Positions 33,801 to 46,680 of a stretch of DNA of 64,000 nt are shown one piece after another (position 1 is the first letter of the stretch; each line of letters opens with the position of its first letter). A model generated the notes under the pieces. It was given only the letters and a program-made list of their open reading frames with translations. It was not told the DNA's origin and searched no databases. The DNA comes from Carnegiea gigantea (lineage: Eukaryota; Streptophyta; Magnoliopsida; Caryophyllales; Cactaceae): NCBI GenBank assembly GCA_029747015.1, contig JAKOGI010000025.1, positions 372,001 to 436,000 on the forward strand, read 5' to 3'. The position numbers and the translations under genes were made by a program.

Positions 33801-36800
33801 TGAGAAACATTAGTAGTTGCATTCATTCGCCCCACAGAGAACCCAGAGATGAGACCCGGGGCACGTTGAATTTAACATCCTTGTGGAAACTTCCATGACC
33901 ATTAAGAATAGAAAAGGAGAGATAGGTTCACCCTGGTGCAACCTTCTAGAGGAAGAGAAGAACTGAGAATGGGAACCATTCATTAGCACTGCAAAAGAAG
34001 TAGAAGAAATGCAATGACGAATCCAAGCAATCCATCTCTCCCTAAACTTCCATGCTTTTCATAACATAAATAAGAAAATCCAAATTGACATGGTCATAAG
34101 CCTTCTCAATGTTCAACTTGCAAACAACCTTGGGCTTACCGGACTTGGTGCTGGAGTCAATAAGCTTATTTGCAATAAGGACGGCATCCGAAATCTTTCA
34201 AAATCCACCCACCCCCAACAAAGGCATTCTAATTGTTAGAAATAAGATCCCCAATGGCACCTGTCAACCTATGAGCTAACACCTTTGAGAGCCCCAATGA
34301 CTTGATTAATTCTATGAGATTAAGCATCATGGGTTAGAATAGAGCTCAATTAATGAGCTTTGAAGAAAATTTAAGATTGAATGATTTTGTACTCAGAGGA
34401 AGACTTATATGAGTTACAGATGTAGGAAGCAGCATATTTCAGTGTTCATCTGTGAAAGTTCATTGTAGTGGAGGTAGGAATGGGCTCACTCTTAGCCAAA
34501 CTTCTACTTCCAGATTAGAGGGTCACTCCTCTTCCAAATGTGTAATACCATTGTTTCTTAACAAGCCTTTTTTTTTTTTGGTTTGAGTATATTACATTGA
34601 CCTTGGAGGAGATTATTGCCGTGTTGTTTGAAAATGAGAAGTTGATGAAATAGCATCTGCTGTGGTGAAGGGAAACGGAAAACTGTATTGTTAAGGGTTC
34701 ACAACACATGCTCTATATCCTAACCTAGACTTGAAATAGATTATATCAATCAGCACTGATTTCACTGTGGAGAGAGATAGACTACAAATAATACGTGAAT
34801 CATTGATTCAAGTAAGATATATGAAGGAGTTGACAAAGATAGATGAGATGACTAAAACCGGGATGGGCAGGAATCATATGTGAGTATCAGAAGGCTGTAT
34901 ATGATAGTGATTTTCTTGCAGACTTACACGTGGAAGTGAGAGTAGGCATTGGTAGATCCTTGCTATAGCATGCCTATTCACAAATGCATAGATGAGTGAG
35001 TTAAAAGAAATGTAGGGATATGTTGTTGTGACTTAACTGTTGATAAAATGATTAATCTGAAGGGTATTGGTGAGATACTTATTGAGTGAAAACACATGTC
35101 AAGACTTAAAACAGACTTGATCTTATTAGCAGATAAAGACGGAACACTTGGTTTGTCAACTAGTATTATGAAGGTGAAGAAAAATTCAAGAAGGCTCATG
35201 ATGAGCCAAGAATTCATCAAGTCATTGATTTTGGCAATGGTGGTCCATATAGAGGCCTTGAGGTAGATAGATTTAGGATGTGAGCCCATTCTGGTTGACA
35301 TTTGATTTGGTTTGGAGCAGGACAAAATTTATTAGTTTGAGTTAATACCCATAAAGGAGATTTCTTTGTGAGATTGTACGTACATAGAAGACATCCAATT
35401 GTAAAGTAGTTGGAGAATTTTTTTCACTGGCCTTTACTTCTGTCCTTGTTGAGTGTTGCATGGTTATCCTCTTCAAATATATACAAATAAGTATGAAAGC
35501 TTGTAGGAATCCCAATGGTTTGGTAAATAAGAACTAATTTTTGGGAGTGATAATGAGGGAGTGGGAAATGATTTTGCAAGCGAAAATGAACTTTTTATTC
35601 AGAGTGGACTGGGCTCTTTGGTCGATGCATGTTGAGAATGAGAATGATCTTAGAATGAGGGAATTTATATTTCTTTCATATCAACTTGTTGATTCTTCAA
35701 GTCTTTTGGTCTAAAGCAATGGGAATCCAGATCCCTTTTCTATACTACCTGACATTCTTTTCTTCCATCTCACCGTTACCAAATTTGACTCTGTCAACTC
35801 ACCTGTTATTCCTAAACACACAACCCAGCAGCTGCCTTCCTTTTGCTGAGCAAGCTGATAAAACTATCTTTTCTAGGAGAAAAAGTGAACAGGAAATAAT
35901 ATACACAAAGGTGCAAGGTATGTAATTTTAGATGTTTCATAAGATAAGAACATGCATTTGAAGTTCCTTATCAAACAAAAAGAATATGCATTTGAAGTTT
36001 ATTATTATTATGGAGGAAATTGCAGAGTATGTTATGGTGGTTTATAGGATAAGAAAAATAAGAGTTGGTAAGTAGTGATGTCGTGCTAGAAGTCCGGGAG
36101 CTGCTTTCTTTTTGTTTAAGTTCACTACTCCTTATCCCCACTTTTTTTTTTTTTTGGGGGGGGGGGTAGACTGAGCTATACCCCCCCCCCCCCCCAAAAA
36201 AAAAATAGGGCACCAAAAGTAGCTGACGACTTCATGACAGCTCTCTTGCATGAACCAGTATGGTTGTTCCTCTCTATGGTTTAAGGCTTGGTCATTTTGG
36301 TTTGATTAAGAGGAATTGTTCTTGTCTATCTATGCTTCTTTTCTTTTCTTCCCTCTTTCTACGTGTGAAGTGTGTGGCATACGAGCTAGGAGCTATTCGT
36401 TATAGTTTCTATCTGACGAGGGCAACCTTTGTGGAATGCATGTGTTATGTGTGGATTACATGCTCAAATTGTTTCGTTTCCATGAAAGCTGCTTCATAAG
36501 AACTTGTCACTATTGACTGGTCAAAAATAATCATTTTAGGATATCCAATGAAGCACATTTGAATGAGACTGAAATTGAATTTTTGTTGACCATCAGGTTG
36601 TTCAAAGTGGGAATCGTGGGATAAACAATTGGAGGATGTTTTCTTATTTTGCCATTCTGCACATCAATTAGAGGTGGTGGGAGTATCTTGTTAATTATGT
36701 CCATTTTTGGAACATATTATTTTTAAAATTACTCTTTTGGGAGGGGAGCTCAGAGCAGGTTCTGTTTACATTTATTTGGCTTTGAATCTGTATGAGAGAA

Positions 36801-39800
36801 TTTGAATTGATGATACTTGGTTTAATCTGATCAGTTGACATAGGTGATAATTGTTGTGTAACTGTTGCTATGCATATTTAGCCTACATGCCATCATCAGT
36901 GAGGGCACTGCAATAAACTTTGATCTATCCAAATTTGGCAGGTCAAAGAGATACTGATTGAGGAGTCTAATGTGCAACCTGTTAATAGTCCAGTGACTGT
37001 ATGTGGTGATATCCATGGCCAGTTTCATGATTTAATGAAGCTTTTCCAGACAGGCGGGCATGTTCCAGAGACCAATTACATATTTATGGTAAAATTTAGT
37101 ACATAGCTAGTGGGCAGATAGGCCTACACTTGTTGGTAATGTCCACTCATTTGTTTGTGATTCTATTGTGCTTTAATCTCGGAAAATCCATTTTTAGGGA
37201 GATTTTGTTGACCGGGGCTACAACAGTCTTGAAGTCTTCACAATCCTTTTGCTTCTTAAAGCTAGGTATGTCTTTCATCGTAAGTACACACGCAATTTCT
37301 TCTAGCTTCTTATCTAGCTTCACATCTCTTTTAGCATTCGTCATATTTTCCCATCTTTACCTCAAAATGTGCAATACAGTGATCAGCCTATCAGTTACTT
37401 GTCGCTTCATTTGTTGCCGCCTAACTTCTCATATGTGTGCATCACATGAACTTGGCGATTTTTTTTTTTAACATAGGTGATTGGCATGTTGTGTTGGGAT
37501 CAATTTGGCATTAGTTTGGCTGGATAATACATTGTGACTAGGAAGTCCATTTGGTAGCGGCTGAAAATGACTAGTTTTCAGTGCAGAAGGGCATTAGTTG
37601 GGAAAATAGTTTTGAGTACCATCTTCTTTCGTGCCCAAATGCTTGCTTAATCATTCATATCCATCCCTTTCCTTGCTTGTCAAAGGAGATTCTCAGATTC
37701 AAAGCTTTGGAACCCTGGTCATTGGTCTACACATTCTCTTTATTCCTGTCACTCTGCCTGCCACACCCTTGATTCATGAAGGTTGCAAGGAACCATTGGG
37801 AGGCTACACTGCTGCAGGGAGGGCTCAATGCACTGTGATGAGTGTTGTGAACCTGATGCACGTTTAAAGTCCTTTTATTTAAGTATGTTCTATCTTACAC
37901 TAGAAAGATCAGCTGTGTTAGGAAATAATTTGTTTGGACGTGATAGATTTTAGTTAGGCTGTTTGCTTTTCTTGTCAATCATAGCCTTTTGCCTAGTTTT
38001 TCTCAGTTGCTGTTTTCGATGGTGTTTGCCTTCTGTCTTAATTCTTTTCCCATCTTTTTTCCCTTTTTTATAGTTTACCCCTTCAGCTTTATTTTTTTAT
38101 TAATGATGATTTTATCTTTAGTACTGCTGTTCTAAATCCACTGTCTCCCTGCTAATACAACGATACCACATCTTTATGGCATTTATTATGGATCTTGGAT
38201 TGGTAATGAACAAGTATTGCTGTTGCTGCTACTGTTATTGCATATTGCTACTGTTATTCCTAACCTATTTGTAGTATTGCTGGTTTTGCAACTCTTTGGT
38301 GGAAAAAAAGCAAAATATGTCATATCAGAGGCAGCTAGTTTTCACGTCAAGCATGACCAGATAGTTGAGTCACTACAAGTCCCTGCAAGAAAGCAGCAAT
38401 GATGAAAGTACTGTTACTTGTGGTTTCATATGCAAACTGCTTTCTTAGAGTTAAAGGCTTCATTGGAAGTGGATACTGCTTTTGTTTTGTTCTTTTGTTT
38501 TTTGGGTTGTTGTTGGACGCCGGCTTGGGGCGGGGGGTGTTAAAGCTGCATATTACTTGCCCTTTCTGGACCCTGCTAATGGTGGGGGAGAAAACACTGG
38601 ATCTTCCTTGTTATTGTGGAATAAATGTATTTGAGAGTTGAGACAAAATGTATGATGGCATTAGGTTCCATTCTTTTACAAGCTTGCTTAGAGTGGTCTT
38701 CAAGGACACTAATATTTGTAAACTCTTATGAAGTTGGTCATTAGTTTTCCACATTAAGAACAGATTTTACTGAATTTTTTCCTTTAAATTGTTGCCATTA
38801 GGAGCTAAGTCTTGAAAGTTTTCTGAAGACATTGTTTTTGAAGATTCATGAAGATTTGATCATTTATAAATGTTTCTCTCCATATGTCATGGTAGTATTA
38901 TGATGTACCTTGACGATAGCACTGCTACCTATTTGGGTCATCTGCATACTTTCTAGTTAGAAACAATTTTGATAGCTACTTGGTGGATATGAATAATGCA
39001 CCGTTTCTTGATGAATCAATATCAGCATCGTAGTAAGCACGCATGTTTTGTGTTTGCTTATTTGTTCTGAAGTGCCATTGTTTATTTCATTGTGTCCCTG
39101 TGTGCTGCCAGGTATCCTGCAAACATCACTCTTTTGCGTGGGAATCATGAAAGCAGACAGCTAACTCAGGCATGGTTTCCAACACATTGTTGCCCTAGCA
39201 TCACTACTTAATTTGCTCGTTATGCTCTCTGTTTTCTCACTCTCCTTGTTTCTTGGGAAGGGTGGATGGGTGATTCACATTTCTTCTGTCAATTATCCTT
39301 ACAAGGTGCAATGGACCATACTTCTGAGTGCCCACACCCTACTCAACAAGTAGGATCTGTACTCGGTGTTGTTGTAGTTTATTGCAGAGTGGTTGTCACA
39401 ACTCACGAGAGGAAGAAAATTTGTTTTGCCAAGTCTCATTTTCAGGAGACCTCTCCATGCAGGGTAATGGCTTTTGGAAAGCTGACATGAATTGCTTGAG
39501 GAGAAGTCCTTTTTATTAGTTATTTGATCATAGTAACTTTGAAGAGAATTGCCTACAGCTGGATCTCCCCAGACCCCGTGAAAGCGGGACCCACATGAGA
39601 GGTGGTGTTGTGTTGTTGTTGTTGTAACTTTGAAGAGAAATTAGTCCTCAATCTATGCTATTTCTGAGGCCACTGTTACTTTTTTTAGCATTTTACCCTG
39701 TGCACCTGTTACTTAAGTGAGTGATACTGGAATGATCACAGACCTGATCTACTCTGTTGAATTGACAGCCTATTTGGAAATGTATAACCTAAGGAGGGTT

Positions 39801-42800
39801 TTATTTATACATCGTAAATATTGTCAATGTATTGGTGTTTTGAGGCTTTAGAGAGGAGATGGGTAGAAGGTTTTAATGTCTTAGTTTACAAGGAAAATAT
39901 GCATTCAGTATTAATATGCCAAATGAATCACTAGTGCACCCGTAAAAGGTGCCAATATGAGTTCGTTTGTATACATTTGGTGCACTTTTTTCCTAGCCCA
40001 TGACTAAAGGCAAGTATGGGTAAGTTTAGTAGCAGGGAAAAAAAAAAAAAACAGTGATAATTCCACCTGCAAAGCTGCAGTAATAGTAGGATTAGCAATC
40101 GGCTGTTTAAGCCTTTATCAGCATTATTTGAACACACCAGGAGGAACTTTGGAGTTTTTGGTTTTTCTTTTCTTTTTTTTCTGTGGGGGTGTAGGGATGG
40201 TTGGCGGAGGGACAATGAACAACTGTGAGAAAGTAACAGAGTATTACCTGCAGTTGTAGACTGCTATTATTGGCCGTCTGATGTCGTGTAGAAGCTGGAA
40301 ATAGCCTCACACTGCTGCATGATTGTTTGATGCTTATTGAAATGTTTATGAATTGAAGATCTATTTTAAGTTATGCTGTAATTGTATATTCTTCTGTCAG
40401 GTATATGGGTTCTATGATGAGTGCCAGAGGAAGTATGGAAATGCCAATGCCTGGAGATATTGCACAGATGTTTTTGACTATTTGACTCTTTCAGCGATTA
40501 TAAATGGAACTGTAAGATTCTTTCTCAATTTCATTTTTATGCTGTCGGTTTGTGCTTTACTCATTGTGAACTGGAGGCCACTTCTTACATTCATGGAAAG
40601 ACTATCCTGTGGTAAGTTGGGAACGTTGTGTACAATTGATATTGCTTCCCATAACCCCTTTGGCAGGAGCGTCTTTGTGCACATAGATGCCCATTTTGTG
40701 CGCTCATTGTGGCTATAAATGCTATTCCTTCTGTCCAAGTTTCTTTCTCCTCGTAGAAATTTTGCGGTCTTCAAGATAATACTTTGACCATTAATATTAG
40801 TATAGACTATTAAGAATTACAAAATTACATTCTTATGACAGTAGTTTTGAAAATGAATCCAATGGGAGAAGTTTCATATCATGAATCAACATATAGTTTG
40901 ATAAATTAATGGTCAAAGTTATAAAACTTTGACCTTAAAAGTCAAATTAGGACAATATTAAAGGGACGGAGAGAGTAGTATTTAGTGTCTCTGAGCACCT
41001 TTTCTATTACACGATATTTTGGTCTTACTTTCTGCATTTCTTCTCCCTCCGTCCTCCATTATTCATCTTGTTCTGGGTCTTGCAGGTGCTATGTGTTCAT
41101 GGTGGTCTGTCTCCCGACATTCGGACAATTGATCAGGTTCTATCTGTTGTACCTATATTCCTTTGTTTAGAGTACACGCAATGTAAAAAATCTGTTTGTC
41201 AATGGTGAACTTGTTTTGCCATACTGATCGGTATTTGTGGTTGCTCAACAATTCTTTATGTTTTTCGGTGAGTAGTGGGAGCTGAACTTCTCTTACTGAA
41301 GTACAGAATTTCATTTGTAGCCACAGCTATTTGAGGGTCATGTGTGGGGCGGCATAAATGTGGAGCTATCCAGACCCACTTGTGCATAGTCCAGCCGTCA
41401 TTGCTTCTAAATCTATTTGTGATCCTTTGGCATTCTATCGGAAGTTTGATTAGTGTCGCCTTTATCCAATAGAATTGCTCTTGGAACCTGTACAGAAGTG
41501 ATTTTCTGGGAAAGGGGAAACAACCTGTGAACAATTTGACTGCATGATGTAATGTCTCTGCCTGTGTCAGAAGTCTTCAATTTTGTAAACAGAAGCAGGG
41601 CTTCCCTGTTTGAAAGATGCAGAATGATACTGCCGTTTCCAGATTCATCTGGTTATGGGTTTTTTTTTTTTTTTGGGTTGTTGAAAATTGTCGTTTTGTT
41701 CTGCTCTCCGTTTGTTTCTCATGCAGCTGATATTGTGCTTTGAGTCTCAGTGTAGTTATCTGGGATTTCGAGAACTACAGTTTTGGTAGGGATAACATAG
41801 GTGCAATAGAAGCTATGATGGTAAGCCAGCACTAGCGCCCCCCCCCCCCCAAAAAAAAGGCGCTAAATGGGGCTGTTGAGGGGATTTCCCATTTTAGTGT
41901 GAATCCCCCTTTTCTCCTCGAAATCTGGAAGTTTCATTCAGTATGAGTTATGGGAGTCATATGGCAGCCTAGTGAGAAATGTACCCAGTTTAACCCAAAC
42001 TTTCCGATCACTTGGATGTTCATAAGAGCTACTAAAATATTCCTAACTACCGAACTATATATGTCTATACCCATGGCTACCTGAATTAGGTTTTTCATAG
42101 TCAACCAACTGAATGCTCATGGTAGTCATATGTTTGTAATGTGTAGTCACACCACCTAAATGTTTAAACTAGCTGTATGAAATTCAAATTGTTGTTTTGA
42201 TAAGGAAAAAGAGTAAAATATATATAAATGAAATATGTACAAAAGGATGGATGCAAGCAGGCATCCTACAAAAGGGTTATGTACACCCAAGATGAAATTC
42301 GAATTGTTGTTAGTAAGCCAAAATGAAGTGATCACATATGATATGTTCATAGTTATCTACGTAAGTGTTCATGGCAAACCAAGTAAACGTTTGCGATTAA
42401 CAAAGTGAATTTTTGTGGATGATGGAGTGAATGTTTTGACAAGGTCTGCGTAAAAATAAATGAAAATTCTTCCTGATCAGTTCCTTGCTGCTCTTCCTGA
42501 ACTTTGATGAAGCTTTAATTTGGATACCTAATGCACGGAATGAATGGGTGCAAGTATTGTATGTGGATATCTAATGCAAATGGCCACCAAAAAGATTGGC
42601 CAATTAAGAAATTCAGACGATATTGTATTCAGTTATCATGTTTTTCTTAGTGTTATTAATGCATTTGTTCGTGGGCCCTAAGCGGCAGCTCTTGTTTTAC
42701 TGAACTCTCACTGTGGGAACCTCCTGATCAGATAAGAGTGATTGAACGGAATTGTGAGATTCCACATGAAGGGCCATTCTGTGATCTTATGTGGAGTGAT

Positions 42801-43675
42801 CCTGAAGATATAGAAACATGGGCTGTCAGTCCACGCGGAGCAGGTTGGCTTTTTGGATCAAGAGTGACTTCTGAGGTATGTGTTGCTTTGACAACTTGGA
42901 TGATATAATTTGACGAAAGTTGACGTAATATTCTGCAATCTTGCATCCAGTTCAACCACATAAACAATCTTGACCTAGTGTGCCGAGCGCATCAGCTTGT
43001 ACAAGAAGGTCTCAAATACATGTTTCAAGATAAAGGCCTTGTAACGGTAAAATGTGCTGCCTATATTGCTAATCATTATTTTGGTCTCTCCGGTACTCAA
43101 TTGAGTGGTTTCATTTTGGGTCTACAGGTTTGGTCTGCACCGAATTACTGTTATCGTTGTGGGAACGTTGCTTCTATTTTGAGTTTTAATGATAATATGG
43201 TGAGTTGTGGCAATGTCCTCCATATATCTTTGTTTTAGACAGTAGATTGTGTTGTATTTGTTGTTGTTCCGAGTTGAAGTCGAGTCTAGCATGGACTGTG
43301 CATTCCTTTCAGATTGTATGAATAGGCATCCTTGCTTGTTTCTGTTAATCATTTGTCATAAGTGGACTGATCTTTGCTTACTCGTTGTAGTTTCTTTTTC
43401 TTCCCATGAGCTGAAAAATTGAAAAGCAGTATACTAATGAGGAGAACGGGGTCAAATATGAAAAGAAATGCCTATCTGTTGCTTTACTCTCATTCTCTTA
43501 AACGTGTGGCTGTCCTTCTAAAAGACGAGATTTCCTTGTTCACGGAAAGAGCGTGAGCGTCTAAAGCCTTGTTTTGGTTTGTGTGTAACAGGAGAGAGAG
43601 GTGAAGTTCTTCACTGAGACAGAAGAGAACAATCAAATGAGGGGCCCCAGAACAGGAGTTCCATATTTCTTGTAG
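30876..43675 (+). CDS. PP6-type Ser/Thr phosphatase catalytic subunit (FyPP)
   Basis: Ten coding exons: 30876-30956, 36942-37088, 37198-37265, 39112-39169, 40401-40511, 41086-41136, 42732-42875, 42951-43046, 43128-43199, 43592-43675. They join in frame to 303 residues, the length known for plant FyPP1/FyPP3. It is a PPP-family metallophosphatase. The catalytic subunit of PP6 dephosphorylates proteins such as PIN auxin carriers, phytochrome-linked factors and ABI5 in Arabidopsis. All six metal ligands are visible (D50 and H52 in GDIHGQ, D78 in GDFVDRG, N110 in GNHE, H160 in HGGLSP, H234), plus the proton donor H111. The C-terminus PYFL carries the leucine that PP2A-like enzymes carboxymethylate. 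Intron 4 has a GC donor. Intron 1 (6.0 kb) and introns 4-6 carry transposon insertions. Confidence 0.97.
32091..34296 (-). mobile_element. 5'-truncated L1-type LINE in PP6 intron 1
   Basis: 2.2 kb, antisense to the host gene, flanked by a perfect 17-bp target-site duplication (ATGACTTGATTAATTCT at 32074-32090 and 34297-34313). The short A tail is at 32091-32097 (T on the plus strand). The minus strand begins inside the reverse transcriptase ([14 protein letters not shown], then [11 protein letters not shown] near 34090). It continues through a degenerate catalytic box (LVDN where F/YADD is expected, near 33790) to an RT C-terminal zinc-binding region (33216-32347, [18 protein letters not shown]). 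Stops and frameshifts abound, but the perfect duplication suggests it is younger than the LINE at 22662. Confidence 0.92.
36142..36205. repeat. Inverted poly(T)-poly(G)/poly(C)-poly(A) pair
   Basis: T14 then G11 (36142-36166), a 14-nt spacer (36167-36180), then C15 then A10 (36181-36205). The arms are complementary over about 21-25 bases and could form a hairpin. It lies in PP6 intron 1. Confidence 0.85.
39534..39639 (+). mobile_element. SINE 3' fragment (TS/SolS-like) in PP6 intron 4
   Basis: A perfect 15-bp duplication TAACTTTGAAGAGAA (39534-39548 and 39625-39639) flanks 76 bp (39549-39624). The insert carries CTCCCCAGACCCCGTGAAAG and ends in TTG repeats, as in the plant TS/SolS SINE families. 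The 5' tRNA-related half is missing. Confidence 0.85.
40725..40975. mobile_element. Stowaway-like MITE in PP6 intron 5
   Basis: 251 bp flanked by TA dinucleotides (40723-40724 and 40976-40977). Ends are TTCCTTCTGTCC on the left and, reverse-complemented, CTCTCTCCGTCC on the right, close to the Stowaway/mariner consensus CTCCCTCCGTCC. It contains further internal inverted words (CTTTGACCATTAAT and ATTAATGGTCAAAG). Non-coding. Confidence 0.7.
42177..42311 (-). mobile_element. 95-bp LINE 3' end in PP6 intron 6
   Basis: The direct repeat ATGAAATTC(A/G)AATTGTTGTT (42177-42196 and 42292-42311, one mismatch in 20) flanks 95 bp. The insert matches the 3' end of the intron-1 LINE: GGATGGATGCAAGC followed by CATCCTACAAAAGGGTTA occurs in both. 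It is an extremely 5'-truncated copy of the same family, also antisense to the gene. Confidence 0.85.
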
Positions 43676-46355
43676 AACATATTATGCTCTGAAGCAAGAG
43701 TCTGTACACTTATTAATTGAAGTGGTGTCTGGATGCAAAATTTACCTCCTTGTTCAATGTCCAGTCTCTTTCAGACTCCTCGATCCTGTATCGGTAGATT
43801 CTTGTTGCTAGTTGTTTTATCTTACAATCATTTTACCTCCATGTTATTACGGTAATATGTTCAAGGTTTACTTACATAGATTGAGAGTGCATGTAATGAA
43901 GCATCAAAAGATCGAATCCGGAGCATAACAGGGTAAATTGCAGGGTGTCGATGCAATGTTCCGCTCATTGGGGGCTAAAGTACATTTGTGGGGTACCCTG
44001 ACGATTAGTTTTTGCTTTTCCTTCAAGTGAGGCCGATCTGTTTTTGTGTTTCTGAAGTTTTAAATGATTTAGCAAGGCTTTTTGGGTCCCTTCTGTTTTA
44101 ATTTTATCCCAATGGGGCAATCATGTCTACGATAAGTTCGGAAGATGACCTAAATTCAATGGGACCATGAAAAATTTGCCTAATGTGAGTACTTTTTTGT
44201 TTGTCTGTTTGGTGTATTTTAAAGAGTACCACAATATCTATAATTTGTTTCCCTTCTGTTTCGCGATTTATCAAGCGAAGCAATCATATCTAAGACAAGT
44301 TTAACTAAAGATGACTTAAATTCGACTCGACTATAAAATATTTACCGAATGTGAAAACTTTTTGGGGAGGGGGGGGGTTTAAAGAGTAACGCAATATCTT
44401 TCAAATTCACCGCGATCTGAACATTCTTGGGCCACTAATTTAGCTTGGATAATATTGATGAACCAAATTTGGTACGACCCCAGTTCATCTGACTAGGTTT
44501 GCCATTCCACCAGATGCATTCAACGAAGAGGACTAAGATGATGAATGCTTATAATTTCTGATGAATATCGAAGGCGTAAAGGTGACGGTGGAAGCATGTG
44601 GCAGTGAGCCCGAGGCATCCCAATCCTTGCCAATCCTGGTAATTGGACCACCTCTTTCTGATCCTTGGACGTGAATGGCTGCGTGATTGCGACTCACTTT
44701 GATTCCCTTCCATTTTCCACTTAAGTCTTTATCTAATAGCTTATACAGTGTTATCTAGCTATTTGATCACAATGTGAATATTATGCTATTGGAAGCACAT
44801 ACTCTCAACGGTTATGTCAACACATATATTAAAAAATTAACATATAATAAATACACGGTGAAAAATATATATATGCGAGGACAATGAGAGCATGTGGTCC
44901 TGGGAGCACATAAGAAATTACCTATTTCAGTATGAATATTAAAATGCTATTTTTTATGTTTGGTGAATTGGTTTTTTATAACGGCTTTTGACTCTTAAAG
45001 CTTTGAAATAATTTTTTTGTGATTAGGTTATTGAAAATTGGTTTTTGGTTTACAATTCTTTTTATACAAGAGTTAATTTTGCCAAATATTTTTTTTAAGA
45101 AAAAAACAAATACAACAGGTGATGTAAACAGATAATACAATAAGTTAACAGTAGCTAACAATTGATTGCCAAATAAGGTCTAGGCCTAGCTTAATTGAAC
45201 TACAATATGCATAAATGAATCCCCACCTTTTTTGTTTTAAGAAAAGAGTTCTCTACATCTGCAGTTAAAATCTTGCAGATAAGTATCAAGACTAATGAGC
45301 TTTTATATATAGATTCCCCTTTTTCAAAGATTGTTGTGCATACTTCAAAATGAATGCATCCCCATTCTTTCAAGTAATTATAACTTCTAATAATATTTCT
45401 GTACTTTCAATAATCCTATATGCTTTTTGCAGTTGCATTGATGAAATTTAAACCACACACACCCCCAAAAAAAAAAAAAATCGAGTAAGGATTTTGGTTT
45501 GCGTTACATCAAAATTACCAATGCCCCTCATTTGATAGCAAACTAATACGAATAAGTGATGAAAACAGATAATACAATAAGTTAACAATGACGAACAACT
45601 GATTGCCGAATAAGTTAGGCCTATACACCTAGTTAAACACTTCAACTTCAAACACTTTTGGCTTAAGACATGAAGGCTAAAGTTGAGGGCTATGAATTGA
45701 AACCGAAAGTTGCCTTTAATAACATGTCAACAATTGTGTGCATCTTCATAATAGCAATGGACTGTACAATGACTTTATTCAAGATTTATCTCTCTCCCAT
45801 TGTTGCATCTCAATGGAACTCAACCACCCACTCGATCTAGCTAGCTCTTGAAATCGTTTCTTATGCTATTGCAATTTCATTTGTTAGATAGGAGACTAAT
45901 TAAATTAATTATTGCATGCCCCATAATAACATGTGTTAGAAATTTCAGGGTGTTGGGGCCGGTTTCTTTTTGACATATGATGTATTGTAACCTGATTTTT
46001 TTTTTTTTTTTTAAATGATGGGCATGGTGAAAGTAAAGCTGGGTAACTGATCGGTTTAAATACACTCAAAATTAAAAAATAACATGTTTTCAAACTAAGG
46101 GGATGAGATCGTGTTGACTCACGTCAAAATCGCCTCAGTTCGTGTCGGGTTTAGATTTCTCTCAGTAACTTCAGGTCAGACTTGGGTTGGATTATCGTGT
46201 TGGGTCAGACTTTTCCAACTCTAAGTGAAAGTGTGTAATGCAATCATTCAATAATTATAACCTAAACTTATCATAGTAACGGGCTAAGCATTCAATAATT
46301 ATATTCAATTTGATATAATTACAACAATGTAAGCCCTATGCCTTAACAAAATATC

Positions 46356-46358
<3 letters not shown>
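43676..46358. other. Intergenic DNA after the PP6 gene
   Basis: The first few hundred bases should be the PP6 3'UTR. A diverged tandem duplication lies at 44088-44413, a C5-A15 tract at 45466-45480, and T-run tracts near 45999. The remainder is AT-rich. I find no supported gene, tRNA or miRNA precursor. Confidence 0.45.
44088..44413. repeat. Diverged two-copy tandem repeat, period about 163 bp
   Basis: Units start with CCCTTCTGTTT at 44088 and 44251. They share the words GCAATCAT, GATGAC(C/T)TAAATTC and TTAAAGAGTA. Non-coding. Confidence 0.65.

Positions 46359-46413
<55 letters not shown>
46359..46413. repeat. TA dinucleotide microsatellite
   Basis: An almost pure run of about 27 TA units in the intergenic region between the PP6 and LRR genes. 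Confidence 0.95.
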
Positions 46414-46421
<8 letters not shown>

Positions 46422-46646
46422 GTATATATCATATCTTTATATTTTGAATTCATGTCCGCGATCACAACATTAACTAATTCTAAAATAACATATACTATTA
46501 CACTCTCCTTTTGGCAACTTGAGTTACAAATTCAAGGAGTGCCATTAGAGGATGTGACATTCTGTTTATGACATTTTCCTTACGTTGTGATGCCCTTAGT
46601 TCATATAGTACAGCTTCCCTATCATCCTCCCCTCCCCCCCCCCCCC

Positions 46647-46680
<34 letters not shown>

